From contig NZ_CP129235.1 of assembly GCF_030413635.1 (NCBI RefSeq), positions 2,852,001 to 2,916,000 on the forward strand: a stretch of DNA of 64,000 nucleotides, read 5' to 3'. Source of the DNA: Planococcus shenhongbingii. Its GTDB lineage: Bacteria > Bacillota > Bacilli > Bacillales_A > Planococcaceae. Each line of letters starts with the position of its first letter. The stretch's first letter is position 1. Below the pieces are notes generated by a model. The model worked only from the letters and a program-made list of their open reading frames with translations. It did not search any database and was not told where the DNA came from. Shown one piece after another: positions 1 to 7,977 of this stretch. The position numbers and the translations under genes are program-made.

Positions 1-452
1 AAACGATCTTGTGGATCATCAAAAGTATTATCCACCGAATTCACATATTCATTAGTGGAAGCCTCAACCGGATTTCCTTCACGGTCACGAAAATGGCTTT
101 CAGCAATCACTTCATCAATGCCTTTCCGCCCACCCATGACATATAGAAGGATTCCCCCTTTTTCAAGTTCATCCGAATAACGTTCAGTCTCGGATTCGGA
201 TAGGTTCAATGATTTTATTCCTTCTCCATTGTTTTCTTGGCGGGAGAAAATACCTTTGAATTTATCTTTAAAAGAACCGGCTCCTTCGATTTCTGCTGCT
301 GTCTGATTTTCTACTCGATCGAATCGGTCCATGTCTTTCGCCATAACATGTATCTCGCTTTCTTCATGTCCTTGCTGTTTAAGATCATAGATTTTATTTA
401 ATAAATCTTTCTCTGAATAGACAACTGCCAGCACTTGCTTTTCAGAACCCAT
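1..452 (-). CDS. YflT-like general stress protein (partial)
   Basis: The first 150 codons of a gene running off the left edge of the window. The protein begins MGSEKQVLAVVYSEKDLLN and has the small alpha/beta fold pattern of the YflT / general stress protein 17M family: a hydrophobic first strand, then a helix with acidic and lysine residues, then ILLYVMGGRKG. Members are cytoplasmic proteins induced by general stress, with no known biochemical activity. The ATG is preceded by GGAGG at a seven-base distance. A good sigma-B-type promoter lies about 40 bases further upstream (positions 490-516), which supports the stress-protein call independently. The C-terminus lies outside the window. Confidence 0.8.
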   Translation of the reverse strand, partial: MGSEKQVLAVVYSEKDLLNKIYDLKQQGHEESEIHVMAKDMDRFDRVENQTAAEIEGAGSFKDKFKGIFSRQENNGEGIKSLNLSESETERYSDELEKGGILLYVMGGRKGIDEVIAESHFRDREGNPVEASTNEYVNSVDNTFDDPQDR

Positions 453-489
453 GCAAAAACCTCCATCGGAATAAAGTATTTTAGTATCT

Positions 490-516
490 TTACCCTTGAA
501 GGAAGAAGATTTAAAC
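490..516 (-). promoter_or_regulatory. Candidate sigma-B promoter of the YflT-like gene
   Basis: Read on the minus strand, GTTTAA (516-511) is followed after 15 bases by GGGTAA (495-490). This fits the Bacillus sigma-B consensus GTTTAA-N12-15-GGGWAW at every fixed position. It sits just upstream of the ribosome site of a general stress protein, which is the expected kind of target. Confidence 0.65.
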
Positions 517-896
517 TTACTGTAAGTACCATGGGTTGCACGCTGTTTTAATCATTTGCTTATTAATGGACGATAATATACAGATTTTCTTGAAAAAGCA
601 GCTTTGCATACTTCTTCTAATCGTTTGTGCATTATAATAATTTCTTTTGTAGGTATTATTTACCTTTTATTTTTATTAATAAAATAGGTCTTAAAAAAGC
701 AGTTTATTTCGAAAATTGATGATATCATGGATGTAATATATGGAATTGCTGTACACTAATAGTTGTGGAGGCGGATATTATAGTACTTAACAATCTTTCA
801 ACTGTCTATTTCTCAGAAGCCGCGACGAAGTTGGAAAAGAACTCTCCTACATGGATGACCGATATTCTGCCCATTCAAATGGAAAGGAGAGAATCA
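517..896. other. Intergenic region between stress gene and TPR regulator
   Basis: This 380-base AT-rich stretch separates two divergent genes. It must hold the promoter of the TPR regulator, but I find no convincing -35/-10 pair. An in-frame extension of the regulator back to a GTG at 765 is open but has no ribosome site, so I treat it as leader. Any operator for the peptide-responsive regulator would most likely lie here. Confidence 0.4.
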
Positions 897-2186
897 ATGA
901 ACACAGGTTTACGCCTCAAATATCATAGATTAAAAAAGAGAATCAGCTTAGAAGAAACCGCTTCAGGGATTCTTTCTCCAAGAGAACTGAAAAAAATTGA
1001 ATCTGGCCTTAAAGAGCCCTCATTGCTTGATTTAGAAGCATTATGCAAGAAGCTGGAAATTTCTTTAGCTCCAAAAGAAAACCCGATTGGCCAAGTACTG
1101 GTCAAAAACTTCAAAACTTCTCTGCTTCATCCTCAGAATAAAGGAAAAATTATGGAGCAGTATGCAGATATCCATGATCATCCCCTGTTGCATGCCAATG
1201 AAGATATCGAATTGGAATATAATATCCAACAAATCCGGTATTTCATTATTACTGGAGATTTGGAAAGTGCAGAAGAAAAGCTAAAGGAAATGGAACGGTT
1301 TAAAGAATTTATGAACCAGGAGCAGTTTTACTTGTTCCATAAATATACAGGCAACTACCATTATCTTTTAGATGATCCTGAATCAGCGCTGAAAACTTAT
1401 TTGATGGCTGAAAAGATAGTTCCAACGACTATAGCCAGTTCAGATTTAGCCGATCTCTATTACTCAATTGGAATTACAGCAAATCGCTGCTGGGAAATTA
1501 GTATGGCTAATAAATATACTGAGTTAGCCTTAAAAATCTATCAACAAGAGTTTATCCCCAAAAGAATTGTAGAATGCCATTTGAATATTGCTATCACTCA
1601 TCAACGTTTTGGCAACTACAAAACAGCAATGGAACACCATCGAAATGCGTTGGCAATCGGAAGCAAACTGGATGTTGATATACTAAGATTTACAACAGAA
1701 TTTAACCTAGGTTATTCCTACTTTATTTTTCAGGATTACGAATTGTCGCTTATCCATATTGAAAACTGTTTAGAATTCATTCCTCCTGAATATATTGCTG
1801 ATATGCTGCTAAGTTACTGCATCTTGATTAAATGCCATATCGAACTTGGCAATTTGGAAGAAGCTAATAAGTGGAAAGTGAAAGGCGTCAAACTTATTGA
1901 AGTAAAAAAACTCAATATGGATTCGCCAACGAACCATGCCTTTAAAGAAGCTTATATCGAATTTATTTGTTTAACTCATTTTTTAAATGATGAGTATGAC
2001 GATTTTGAAAGCATGGTAAATACACGATTGATTCCATGTCTGGAAATTGATAACAATTTTTTTGAAATGGGATATTATTACGGACATTTGGGTAATGTTT
2101 ACTATAAACTAAAGAAGTATGAAAAGTCTGCTTTTAATTTCAATAAAGCAAGGGAAGCATACAAAAAAACTACAATTATAAGATAG
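897..2186 (+). CDS. RRNPP-type peptide-responsive regulator (HTH + TPR, NprR/PlcR-like)
   Basis: A 429-residue cytoplasmic regulator. Residues about 5-60 form an XRE-type helix-turn-helix (LRLKYHRLKKRISLEE through the LEALCKKLEISL segment). The rest is helical with repeated TPR-like pairs, for example around IVECHLNIAITHQRFGN and YYGHLGNVYYKLKKYEKSA. HTH plus C-terminal TPRs at this length is the architecture of NprR and PlcR, RRNPP regulators that bind re-imported signalling peptides. The start at 897 is chosen because AAAGGAGA lies six bases upstream; the reading frame is open back to 765 but without a ribosome site. The stop at 2184-2186 is 12 bases before a secreted repeat-peptide gene, which is the classical regulator/propeptide arrangement. 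The DNA targets are unknown. Confidence 0.82.
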   Translation: MNTGLRLKYHRLKKRISLEETASGILSPRELKKIESGLKEPSLLDLEALCKKLEISLAPKENPIGQVLVKNFKTSLLHPQNKGKIMEQYADIHDHPLLHANEDIELEYNIQQIRYFIITGDLESAEEKLKEMERFKEFMNQEQFYLFHKYTGNYHYLLDDPESALKTYLMAEKIVPTTIASSDLADLYYSIGITANRCWEISMANKYTELALKIYQQEFIPKRIVECHLNIAITHQRFGNYKTAMEHHRNALAIGSKLDVDILRFTTEFNLGYSYFIFQDYELSLIHIENCLEFIPPEYIADMLLSYCILIKCHIELGNLEEANKWKVKGVKLIEVKKLNMDSPTNHAFKEAYIEFICLTHFLNDEYDDFESMVNTRLIPCLEIDNNFFEMGYYYGHLGNVYYKLKKYEKSAFNFNKAREAYKKTTIIR

Positions 2187-2198
2187 GGAGTGAAATTG

Positions 2199-2480
2199 AT
2201 GAAAAGAAGTTTTGGAATTTTGTTTACAGCTATTATTGCATTGACGAGTTTATCCATTGGGGCTAATGGGGATGAATCGGCAGTCAAACCACGTATACCG
2301 GAGCCTTGGTCGGTTGAATCAGAAGTCGCTGTCCAAGCTCGCATTCCCGAGCCTTGGTCAGTGAAGAACGAAGTCGCTGTTCAGGCTCGCATTCCGGAGC
2401 CTTGGTCAGTGAAGAACGAAGTCGCTGTCCAGGCTCGCATTCCCGAGCCTTGGTCAGTTAAAGAAAATTTCAAAGCTTAA
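2199..2480 (+). CDS. Secreted propeptide with four tandem RIPEPWSV copies (candidate quorum-sensing precursor)
   Basis: A 93-residue protein. It starts with a Sec-type signal sequence: MKRS, then a hydrophobic core FGILFTAIIALTSLSIG, then ANG. After that it is almost only repeats: RIPEPWSV-ESEVAVQA, two copies of RIPEPWSV-KNEVAVQA, and a final RIPEPWSV-KENFKA. The ATG at 2199 is preferred to an in-frame GTG at 2190, because GGGAGTG (2186-2192) overlaps the regulator stop and sits correctly for 2199. Immediate linkage to an NprR/PlcR-like regulator suggests that the repeats are released outside the cell, re-imported and bound by its TPR domain. Exact mature ends cannot be seen; RIPEPWSV or a shorter piece is likely. 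The multi-copy layout is unlike single-copy PapR or NprX. Confidence 0.75.
   Translation: MKRSFGILFTAIIALTSLSIGANGDESAVKPRIPEPWSVESEVAVQARIPEPWSVKNEVAVQARIPEPWSVKNEVAVQARIPEPWSVKENFKA
2292..2459 (+). repeat. 48-bp tandem repeat encoding the peptide units
   Basis: Units start at 2292, 2340, 2388 and 2436, with an exact 48-base period; the fourth is truncated after the RIPEPWSV codons. Units 2 and 3 differ only at synonymous sites (CCC/CCG, GTT/GTC). Unit 1 is more divergent in DNA (CGT ATA CCG, TCG GTT) yet encodes the same octapeptide. This indicates duplication followed by selection on the peptide rather than on the DNA. Confidence 0.9.
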
Positions 2481-2492
2481 TTCAACGAAAAA

Positions 2493-2519
2493 ACCAGCGG
2501 CTTTTTGAGCCGCTGGTTT
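2493..2519. terminator. Bidirectional terminator between propeptide gene and pgi
   Basis: The stem AACCAGCGGC/GCCGCTGGTT with a T-rich loop is followed by TTTTTTCG on the plus strand and a T-run from the AAAAAA side on the minus strand. It separates the convergent propeptide and pgi genes. Confidence 0.85.
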
Positions 2520-2525
2520 TTTCGT

Positions 2526-3836
2526 TTAAATCTTTTTCTCGTATCCTGGCTTTCCAAGCAATTCAAACATATTCTGCTTGTACAATTCGACACCCGGCTG
2601 GTCAAATGGATTAACGCCGGACAAGTAGGCACTCATTGCACATGCTTTCAAGAAGAAATAAATCAAATAACCGGTGTGGAAGGCGTCTACTCGTTCAACT
2701 TCGATTGTCACAACGGGTACGCCGCCTTCTACATGCGCCAATGCTGTTGCATTCATCGCTTGCTGATTGACTTCATGCAGTGTTTTATCAGCCAAATAAT
2801 TTAAGCCATCTCCATTCTCTTGATCAAATGGGATTCTGCTCTGATATTGCTCTTCCTTAAAACTGATCATGGTTTCGAACAAGGTACGGCGGCCGTTTTG
2901 CAGATACTGTCCTAAAGAATGCAGGTCCGTGGAATAAATAACGGATGCAGGGAAAATGCCTTTGCCTTGCTTGCCTTCGCTTTCGCCGAACAATTGCTTC
3001 CACCATTCGTTTATACCTGACATAGCTGGTTCAAAACTGGCAAGAACTTCTATCGAATAACCTCTGGCATTTAGGATTTGGCGGTAGGCAGCATAAAGAT
3101 AGGCAGCGTTCTCAAACAGATCTTCCGATGCCAAGTCTTTTTCTGCTTGCGCTGCGCCGTCTACTAAGGCCCTAATGTCTACTCCAGCAACCGCTAAAGG
3201 AAGTAATCCGACCGCAGTCAGAACCGAATAGCGCCCTCCGATATCTGGCGGGATTTCAAATGAGGTATAACCTGTAGCATCTGCTGCTTTTCGAAGAGCA
3301 CCTTCGGTTTTATCAGTAGTGACAATAATACGCTCTGCAGCTTGTTCACCGTATTTCTCATACATCCAAGCACGCAGCACACGGAATGCTATAGCCGGCT
3401 CAGTAGTTGTGCCGGATTTTGAAATTACATTTAACGCCACTTCTTTTCCTTCGATAAAAGATAAAAGTTCCTCCATATAACGGCCGCTTAAATTTTGGCC
3501 AGCATAAATTACTTCCATTTTATTTAAGCCAAAAGATGGACAAAGCAGATCCTGCACTGCCTTCGCACCCAAATAGGAGCCGCCTATGCCGATGACAATC
3601 AGCACCTCTGCTTCTCTGCAAAGTTTTTGTGCCGTTTCTTCAATACGGGATACTTCGTCCTTATCCAACTGAGTGGCCCAATCCAGCCAGCCCAAATATT
3701 CAGCTCCGGCACCTGATTTTTCGTGGATTTTACGGTGAGCTGCTTTGACAAAATCCTGTACTGCGATCACTTCGTCTTTTTCAATGAATTGATTTAAATA
3801 TTTGTCATTTAATGATACTGTTCCGATAAGAACCAC
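2526..3836 (-). CDS. pgi: Glucose-6-phosphate isomerase
   Basis: Interconverts glucose-6-phosphate and fructose-6-phosphate in glycolysis and gluconeogenesis. The family signatures are visible: the GIGGSYLGAKAV phosphate-binding loop, the SKSGTTTEPAIAFR segment, DIGGRYSVLTAVGLLP, and the QNGRRTLFETMI region. Length (436 residues) is close to Bacillus Pgi. The start is uncertain: the only nearby in-frame initiator is a GTG at 3836, which overlaps the end of an AAGGCGGTG purine stretch. It gives an N-terminus about two residues longer than that of the B. subtilis enzyme. It converges on the propeptide gene and shares its terminator. Confidence 0.93.
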   Translation of the reverse strand: MVLIGTVSLNDKYLNQFIEKDEVIAVQDFVKAAHRKIHEKSGAGAEYLGWLDWATQLDKDEVSRIEETAQKLCREAEVLIVIGIGGSYLGAKAVQDLLCPSFGLNKMEVIYAGQNLSGRYMEELLSFIEGKEVALNVISKSGTTTEPAIAFRVLRAWMYEKYGEQAAERIIVTTDKTEGALRKAADATGYTSFEIPPDIGGRYSVLTAVGLLPLAVAGVDIRALVDGAAQAEKDLASEDLFENAAYLYAAYRQILNARGYSIEVLASFEPAMSGINEWWKQLFGESEGKQGKGIFPASVIYSTDLHSLGQYLQNGRRTLFETMISFKEEQYQSRIPFDQENGDGLNYLADKTLHEVNQQAMNATALAHVEGGVPVVTIEVERVDAFHTGYLIYFFLKACAMSAYLSGVNPFDQPGVELYKQNMFELLGKPGYEKKI

Positions 3837-3911
3837 CGCCTTTTTTTGATATATTCAGTTTACCATGATTCAATGTATACAATGAAGCAGATGTCAAAAG
3901 TCTTACGTTTT

Positions 3912-4967
3912 TCACAGTAAATAAAATCCAATGCCCATAATCAGATAAGCAGCAAGAAGCGTTAAACCTTCAAACCAGTTGGATTCTCCGTCGTTCATTA
4001 CATTGATTGCCAGAAATACCGCAGTAATCATTGCGACAAGTTCAGATATCGTGAAAACCAATGGCATCTGCACCGGCATAAAGAGCGAAATCAATACGAG
4101 TACTGGTGCTACAAACATGGCAATTTGCAGTGTAGAGCCAATGGCGATTTCAACTGCGATATCCATTTTGTTTTTCATTGCCATAATTATAGCGGATGCA
4201 TGCTCTGCTGCATTCCCTACAATCGCTACAATAATAACTCCAATAAACAACTCTGACCATCCAAACTGTTCTCCTACTTCCTCAAACGTGTGCACTAAAT
4301 TTTCGGAAACATAAGCCACAATCAAAGTAGCAACTAATAAAATAATAAGCGCTTTTCTTTTGGACCATTCCGGCTCTTCATGTGAAGACTCAGTTTCAGG
4401 ATCCGCGTGGGCATATACGCCGCGATGTGTCACCAGCTTAAAAAATAATCCGGCTAAATATAGCAGTATTAAAATGATCGATATCCCCACACTCAATTGG
4501 ATGGTCTTCGTATCATTCATCGTCATAGCAAAAATTTCAGGAATTACAAAAGCGACGACTACGGCAAAAATTAACAAACCAGAATTATGGGAGGCATCAT
4601 GAACACTGAATTTCTGCCTTTTAAATTTAAGGCCGCCAAGGAAAAAGGAAAGGCCGCCTACTAGCAATAAATTTCCTAGTACAGAACCTGTCAAGGAAGC
4701 TAGAACAACTCCAATGAGTCCTGCCTGCAATGCAAAAATAGAGATGATAAGTTCTACCGCATTTCCGAAAGTTGCATTAAGGAGTCCACCTATTCGTGGA
4801 CCACTGACAATCGCAAGACTTTCCGTCGCACGCCCCATGAAACTGGATAAGGCTACTATACTTATTGAACAGATAATAAACATCACCACACTGGGCCAGT
4901 GCATCAGTGATCCAATGACAGTCAATGGCACCCCAATAAGCGCCATTATAATAAAAATACGATTCAT
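3912..4967 (-). CDS. Ca2+/H+ antiporter (CaCA family, ChaA/YfkE type)
   Basis: An integral membrane exchanger that expels calcium in exchange for protons. About eleven hydrophobic segments are visible, with the two CaCA alpha repeats: GGLLNATFGNAVELIIS in the N-half and VGNAAEHASAIIMA in the C-half, each with the conserved glutamate. An acidic loop (HADPETESSHEEPEW) lies mid-protein. The start MNRIF at 4967 gives 351 residues, as in B. subtilis YfkE, and has GAGAGGG just upstream. An in-frame ATG at 4997 has an even better GGAGGG site, so a 10-residue longer form is possible. Apparently monocistronic. Confidence 0.88.
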   Translation of the reverse strand: MNRIFIIMALIGVPLTVIGSLMHWPSVVMFIICSISIVALSSFMGRATESLAIVSGPRIGGLLNATFGNAVELIISIFALQAGLIGVVLASLTGSVLGNLLLVGGLSFFLGGLKFKRQKFSVHDASHNSGLLIFAVVVAFVIPEIFAMTMNDTKTIQLSVGISIILILLYLAGLFFKLVTHRGVYAHADPETESSHEEPEWSKRKALIILLVATLIVAYVSENLVHTFEEVGEQFGWSELFIGVIIVAIVGNAAEHASAIIMAMKNKMDIAVEIAIGSTLQIAMFVAPVLVLISLFMPVQMPLVFTISELVAMITAVFLAINVMNDGESNWFEGLTLLAAYLIMGIGFYLL

Positions 4968-5094
4968 AGAACCCTCTCCCATATTCTTTTTAAGCATCAA
5001 TACCCTCCCTCGGGATAACCTTAACCTCTACTTTTTCAAATTATCTATTCAATTTTTTCTTTCGCGTTTTTTCAAAAAGAGAGAAACCAAAAAA

Positions 5095-5132
5095 CACCTC
5101 CAACGTCAGGCTAATGCCTAACATTGGAGGTG
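5095..5132 (-). terminator. Terminator of the class I amidotransferase-like gene
   Basis: CACCTCCAA pairs with TTGGAGGTG around an inner AGGC-TAAT-GCCT stem. On the minus strand it is followed by a T-run (TGTTTTTTGG). It lies 28 bases past the stop of the gene ending at 5160. Confidence 0.75.
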
Positions 5133-5159
5133 CAGTCCTCAAAAAGATGATTATAATAA

Positions 5160-5894
5160 TTATTGATTTTGTCCCATATCTTTTGTGCATTCTTTTACAA
5201 AACGGTCAAATAGTTTTTTGGAAGCTTCGTCACCTTGGACCGCAAATTCTTCTGGATGCCATTGGATACCCATCACAAATTGATAAGAATCACTTTCAAG
5301 TGCCTCAACAAGCCCATCCGCGGCTCTAGCTGCTACTTTCAACTGGCTCGAAACATCTTTGACTCCTTGATGATGAAACGAATTCACATTGAATTTTTTC
5401 TCGCCCATGATGCCAAGCAATTTACTATCATCTTCAAGCTCAACCGAATGCGTTCGGTGCGTCCGCATTGCCAGCTGCTTATGCTGATTTAAATCGCCTT
5501 CATACTGCGCTTCTAAATCCTGATAATTTGTGCCGCCTAGTGATATATTAAGCATTTGAAGCCCTCGGCACATACCGATAAACGGCTTATCTAACTTTAA
5601 GAAATTTAAGATCAATTCTTTCTCGTATTCATCACTGCCAGGATATACCGCTCCTAAGCGTACATGCGGCTCTTCTCCGTAAAGCAACGGATTGATATCT
5701 CCCCCGCCTGTGACGATTAAACCGTCCAATCGTTCACATAATACCGGAATATCTTCCTGATCTACTATCGGAACGATTAACGGCAATCCGCCAGACTGTA
5801 GAATAGCTTGGCCATAAACTGGATCAAGGGAATACATTTGGTCTTTTTCAACTCGCGCTGTAATACCAATTACTGGTTTATCATTGTTTTTCAT
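5160..5894 (-). CDS. Class I glutamine amidotransferase, gamma-Glu-GABA hydrolase (PuuD) family
   Basis: A 244-residue cytosolic hydrolase of the peptidase C26 / PuuD type. It begins with KPVIGITARVEKD, has the GLIVTGGGDINPLLYGEEP segment typical of gamma-glutamyl-gamma-aminobutyrate hydrolases, the nucleophile motif GMCRGLQMLN (Cys about residue 109) and the catalytic His-Glu in GIQWHPEEF near residue 217. The family cleaves gamma-glutamyl amides, in putrescine or related catabolism. No polyamine genes are adjacent, so the substrate remains open. Monocistronic with its own terminator. Confidence 0.82.
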   Translation of the reverse strand: MKNNDKPVIGITARVEKDQMYSLDPVYGQAILQSGGLPLIVPIVDQEDIPVLCERLDGLIVTGGGDINPLLYGEEPHVRLGAVYPGSDEYEKELILNFLKLDKPFIGMCRGLQMLNISLGGTNYQDLEAQYEGDLNQHKQLAMRTHRTHSVELEDDSKLLGIMGEKKFNVNSFHHQGVKDVSSQLKVAARAADGLVEALESDSYQFVMGIQWHPEEFAVQGDEASKKLFDRFVKECTKDMGQNQ

Positions 5895-6051
5895 AAATTA
5901 CTTTCCTCTCTTCATTTAAAACAACATACTTTTATTGTATACCCGTCATGGGAAGCAAATAAACAGATTTTAAAGTATGTTTTTTTGAAAACGGAAGGTA
6001 GGGGAAACGGATTCATTGTATGTAAAGTTCATTTTGAAGTATGTATTTTCA

Positions 6052-6372
6052 TTAATCGTCCTGCTGGTCTGGCCGGAATAGAAAACGCTCAAAATTAATT
6101 TTCCCGTGTTGATCAACCTCGACTCCTTCTTTTTCAAGAAATGATTGTTGAGCAAAGCGCGCCTCTTCATTTTGAATAGCGATTTGCCCTCGTGCATTCA
6201 CTACACGATGCCATGGCAATTGATGTTTACTGCTCATACTATGAAGCAACCGGGCAACTTGCCTTGCTCCTCTTGGACTGCCAGCATGAGCAGCTATTTG
6301 TCCATAAGTCATCACTTTCCCAAAAGGGATTTTCTTTATCGTTTCAATAGCTTTCTCAGTAAATGGCTGCAT
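6052..6372 (-). CDS. Alkyltransferase-like (ATL) DNA-binding protein
   Basis: A 106-residue protein matching the C-terminal DNA-binding domain of O6-alkylguanine-DNA alkyltransferases: IPFGKVMTYGQIAAHAGSPRGARQVARLLH followed by LPWHRVV. In true MGMT enzymes the motif is PCHR with the alkyl-accepting cysteine. Here Trp replaces it (PWHR), as in E. coli YbaZ and fission-yeast Atl1. The protein therefore probably recognises O6-alkylguanine and flags it for nucleotide excision repair, without repairing it directly. The start is the ATG at 6372; a TTG one codon upstream is open too. Confidence 0.88.
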   Translation of the reverse strand: MQPFTEKAIETIKKIPFGKVMTYGQIAAHAGSPRGARQVARLLHSMSSKHQLPWHRVVNARGQIAIQNEEARFAQQSFLEKEGVEVDQHGKINFERFLFRPDQQDD

Positions 6373-6404
6373 CAAATTTCCGTCCTGTCTGATAAATATT
6401 TACT

Positions 6405-6878
6405 TTAAGTTATTACTGTTTTCTTTGCTTCTTCCAGCAATACTCCGTTGCGGTATCTATCAACCACTCTTCGGCTAAATTCATACATAGGAAGTTTAGC
6501 AGTTTCTATCGCTAATCCCTTACTATTGTAATGAACGGTTTTATAATAATCAATCATGCGCCCGATCAATTCCTCCAGCCCACGGAGAGACTCTTCATTT
6601 TCATACAAGAAAGGTTTACTTAGATCGATGGATTTTACATCTTCGGCATATACATCCTGTAGCTTGTCCAATTCATTTACTATCTGATCAAATAATAATT
6701 GTTTTCTTTCGTACCGGTAATGGTGCTGCCAGTAGACAAAAATCTCCTTAGCAACCCCTAACTTCTTGGCTCCTTGGGACGCCGTCAAGCCCTCATTGAC
6801 ACAAAGATCAAACATAATCTTTTTCAACGACTTCTTATATTCTCTTTCAATGACTCCTTTATACTGTAAATATCTCAT
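6405..6878 (-). CDS. Hypothetical protein with a possible N-terminal HTH
   Basis: 157 residues, not recognised. Residues about 14-55 (KSLKKIMFDLCVNEGLTA, then SQGAKKLGVAKEIFVYWQHH) read like a helix-turn-helix of the transposase/MerR sort. The remainder is helical and charged, ending RRVVDRYRNGVLLEEAKK. It has a good AGGAAGGGG ribosome site ahead of ATG at 6878. It lies in the same direction as the FemAB-like and chain-length genes upstream, with a 56-base gap, so it may be co-transcribed and regulatory. The function is unknown. Confidence 0.6.
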   Translation of the reverse strand: MRYLQYKGVIEREYKKSLKKIMFDLCVNEGLTASQGAKKLGVAKEIFVYWQHHYRYERKQLLFDQIVNELDKLQDVYAEDVKSIDLSKPFLYENEESLRGLEELIGRMIDYYKTVHYNSKGLAIETAKLPMYEFSRRVVDRYRNGVLLEEAKKTVIT

Positions 6879-6934
6879 TTGATAACCCCTTCCTGAGTTG
6901 GCTTATAGATTTGCAGTCCGCATTAATATCATTG

Positions 6935-7945
6935 TTAGACGTTTCGATATCTTTTTATGACATCAATTTCTTCTATAGAAATTAACTTCTTGTAAATCGA
7001 GGTGTCATGAACTTTTTCACAAATATAGAAAGTGGATGGTTCTTGATTTGCTATTCCTTTTTTTAGGCCAGAGATATTTCTGCCTTCGCCTTTGAAATCA
7101 CTGCCGAGATGAAAAAAAGTGAAACTGTTTTCTTTTCCCCACTCCGCAATCTTCAATAAGAGGGCCTTCATTGCATTGGAGTCTTCAGCTTCTTCCAGAC
7201 TGCCGTCCAAATGGTGATAAATAGTATCTCCCATAGTTAGTACATAACAGGCCGATACGAGCTTATTCTCACAGTAAGCTCCAAATAAATGAAGGTTTGG
7301 GCCGAGCGAGCTGATAAGCGTTTCAAAATAATCGTTAGTAAAAAAATAATAGCTATCTGCATCTTCTCGCCGCCGTACAGTCGAATAATATAAAACCAAA
7401 AACTCGAACATATGGCGAACCGTGCCCAGTTTTTTAATAACTACGCCGTTTTCACCATTACTTCGTTCATTTTTATCTTCCTGCTCTTTTGGCTGCTGGT
7501 CTTGCAGATCAAGTTTAATGGCAAATGTCTCATACATTGGCAGTAATTTTAATTGCTTTTCAAAGATAAGGGCATTGTTCTTTAATGGATGAAATCGGAT
7601 AAACTCTGCGATAATTTTTTCTTTTTCACAAAACGCAGAGAATTCATGAAGGAAATTTGCAGTCAGCTTGGAAGCATTATTCTTGGTCTTTAATAATGGG
7701 CCACCATAACCAAAAGGAGTCGTAATGTCAAAATAACCCGGGGCATCATTTTCTATTCTTCTTTTGATGAAAGGATAAACAACTTCTCCTTCCTCATCGT
7801 TATAATAAAACATCATTGACTCGCCGGGGTCTAATTTCATTGCGCTTAAAAAATATTGGCTTGTGTAATATATATCCGTTACTTGGAAAAGGTCGAGAAT
7901 TTTTTGCCAGCGCATATGATCGTGTATGGCAACAACCTCATACAT
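6935..7945 (-). CDS. FemAB/BioF2-like GNAT-fold acyltransferase
   Basis: A 336-residue cytosolic protein with the layout of FemAB-related (BioF2-like, GNAT-fold) transferases. The N-terminal part has IYYTSQYFLSAMKLDPGE and the C-terminal half has HLFGAYCENKLVSACYVLTMGDTIYHHLDGSLEEA followed by GSDFKGEGRNISGLKKG. Relatives add amino acids or acyl groups to cell-wall or exopolysaccharide precursors. An insert rich in Glu, Lys and Asn (about residues 170-185) splits the two halves. The start at ATG 7945 is chosen because GGGGTG sits six bases upstream; the frame is open to GTG 7954. It follows a chain-length determinant gene by 32 bases, which suggests a surface-polysaccharide role. Confidence 0.65.
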   Translation of the reverse strand: MYEVVAIHDHMRWQKILDLFQVTDIYYTSQYFLSAMKLDPGESMMFYYNDEEGEVVYPFIKRRIENDAPGYFDITTPFGYGGPLLKTKNNASKLTANFLHEFSAFCEKEKIIAEFIRFHPLKNNALIFEKQLKLLPMYETFAIKLDLQDQQPKEQEDKNERSNGENGVVIKKLGTVRHMFEFLVLYYSTVRRREDADSYYFFTNDYFETLISSLGPNLHLFGAYCENKLVSACYVLTMGDTIYHHLDGSLEEAEDSNAMKALLLKIAEWGKENSFTFFHLGSDFKGEGRNISGLKKGIANQEPSTFYICEKVHDTSIYKKLISIEEIDVIKRYRNV

Positions 7946-7977
7946 ACTCTTCACCCCTGTTTTTTTCAGCTAAAAAA

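Noticed and set aside
765..896. N-terminal extension of the TPR regulator
   Set aside because: The frame is open from a GTG at 765 but has no ribosome site, while ATG 897 has AAAGGAGA at ideal spacing and begins directly at the HTH domain.
5977..6006. Sigma-B-like string GTTTTT ... GGGGAAA on the plus strand
   Set aside because: The spacing of 16-17 is too long for the consensus, and no gene lies downstream on that strand.
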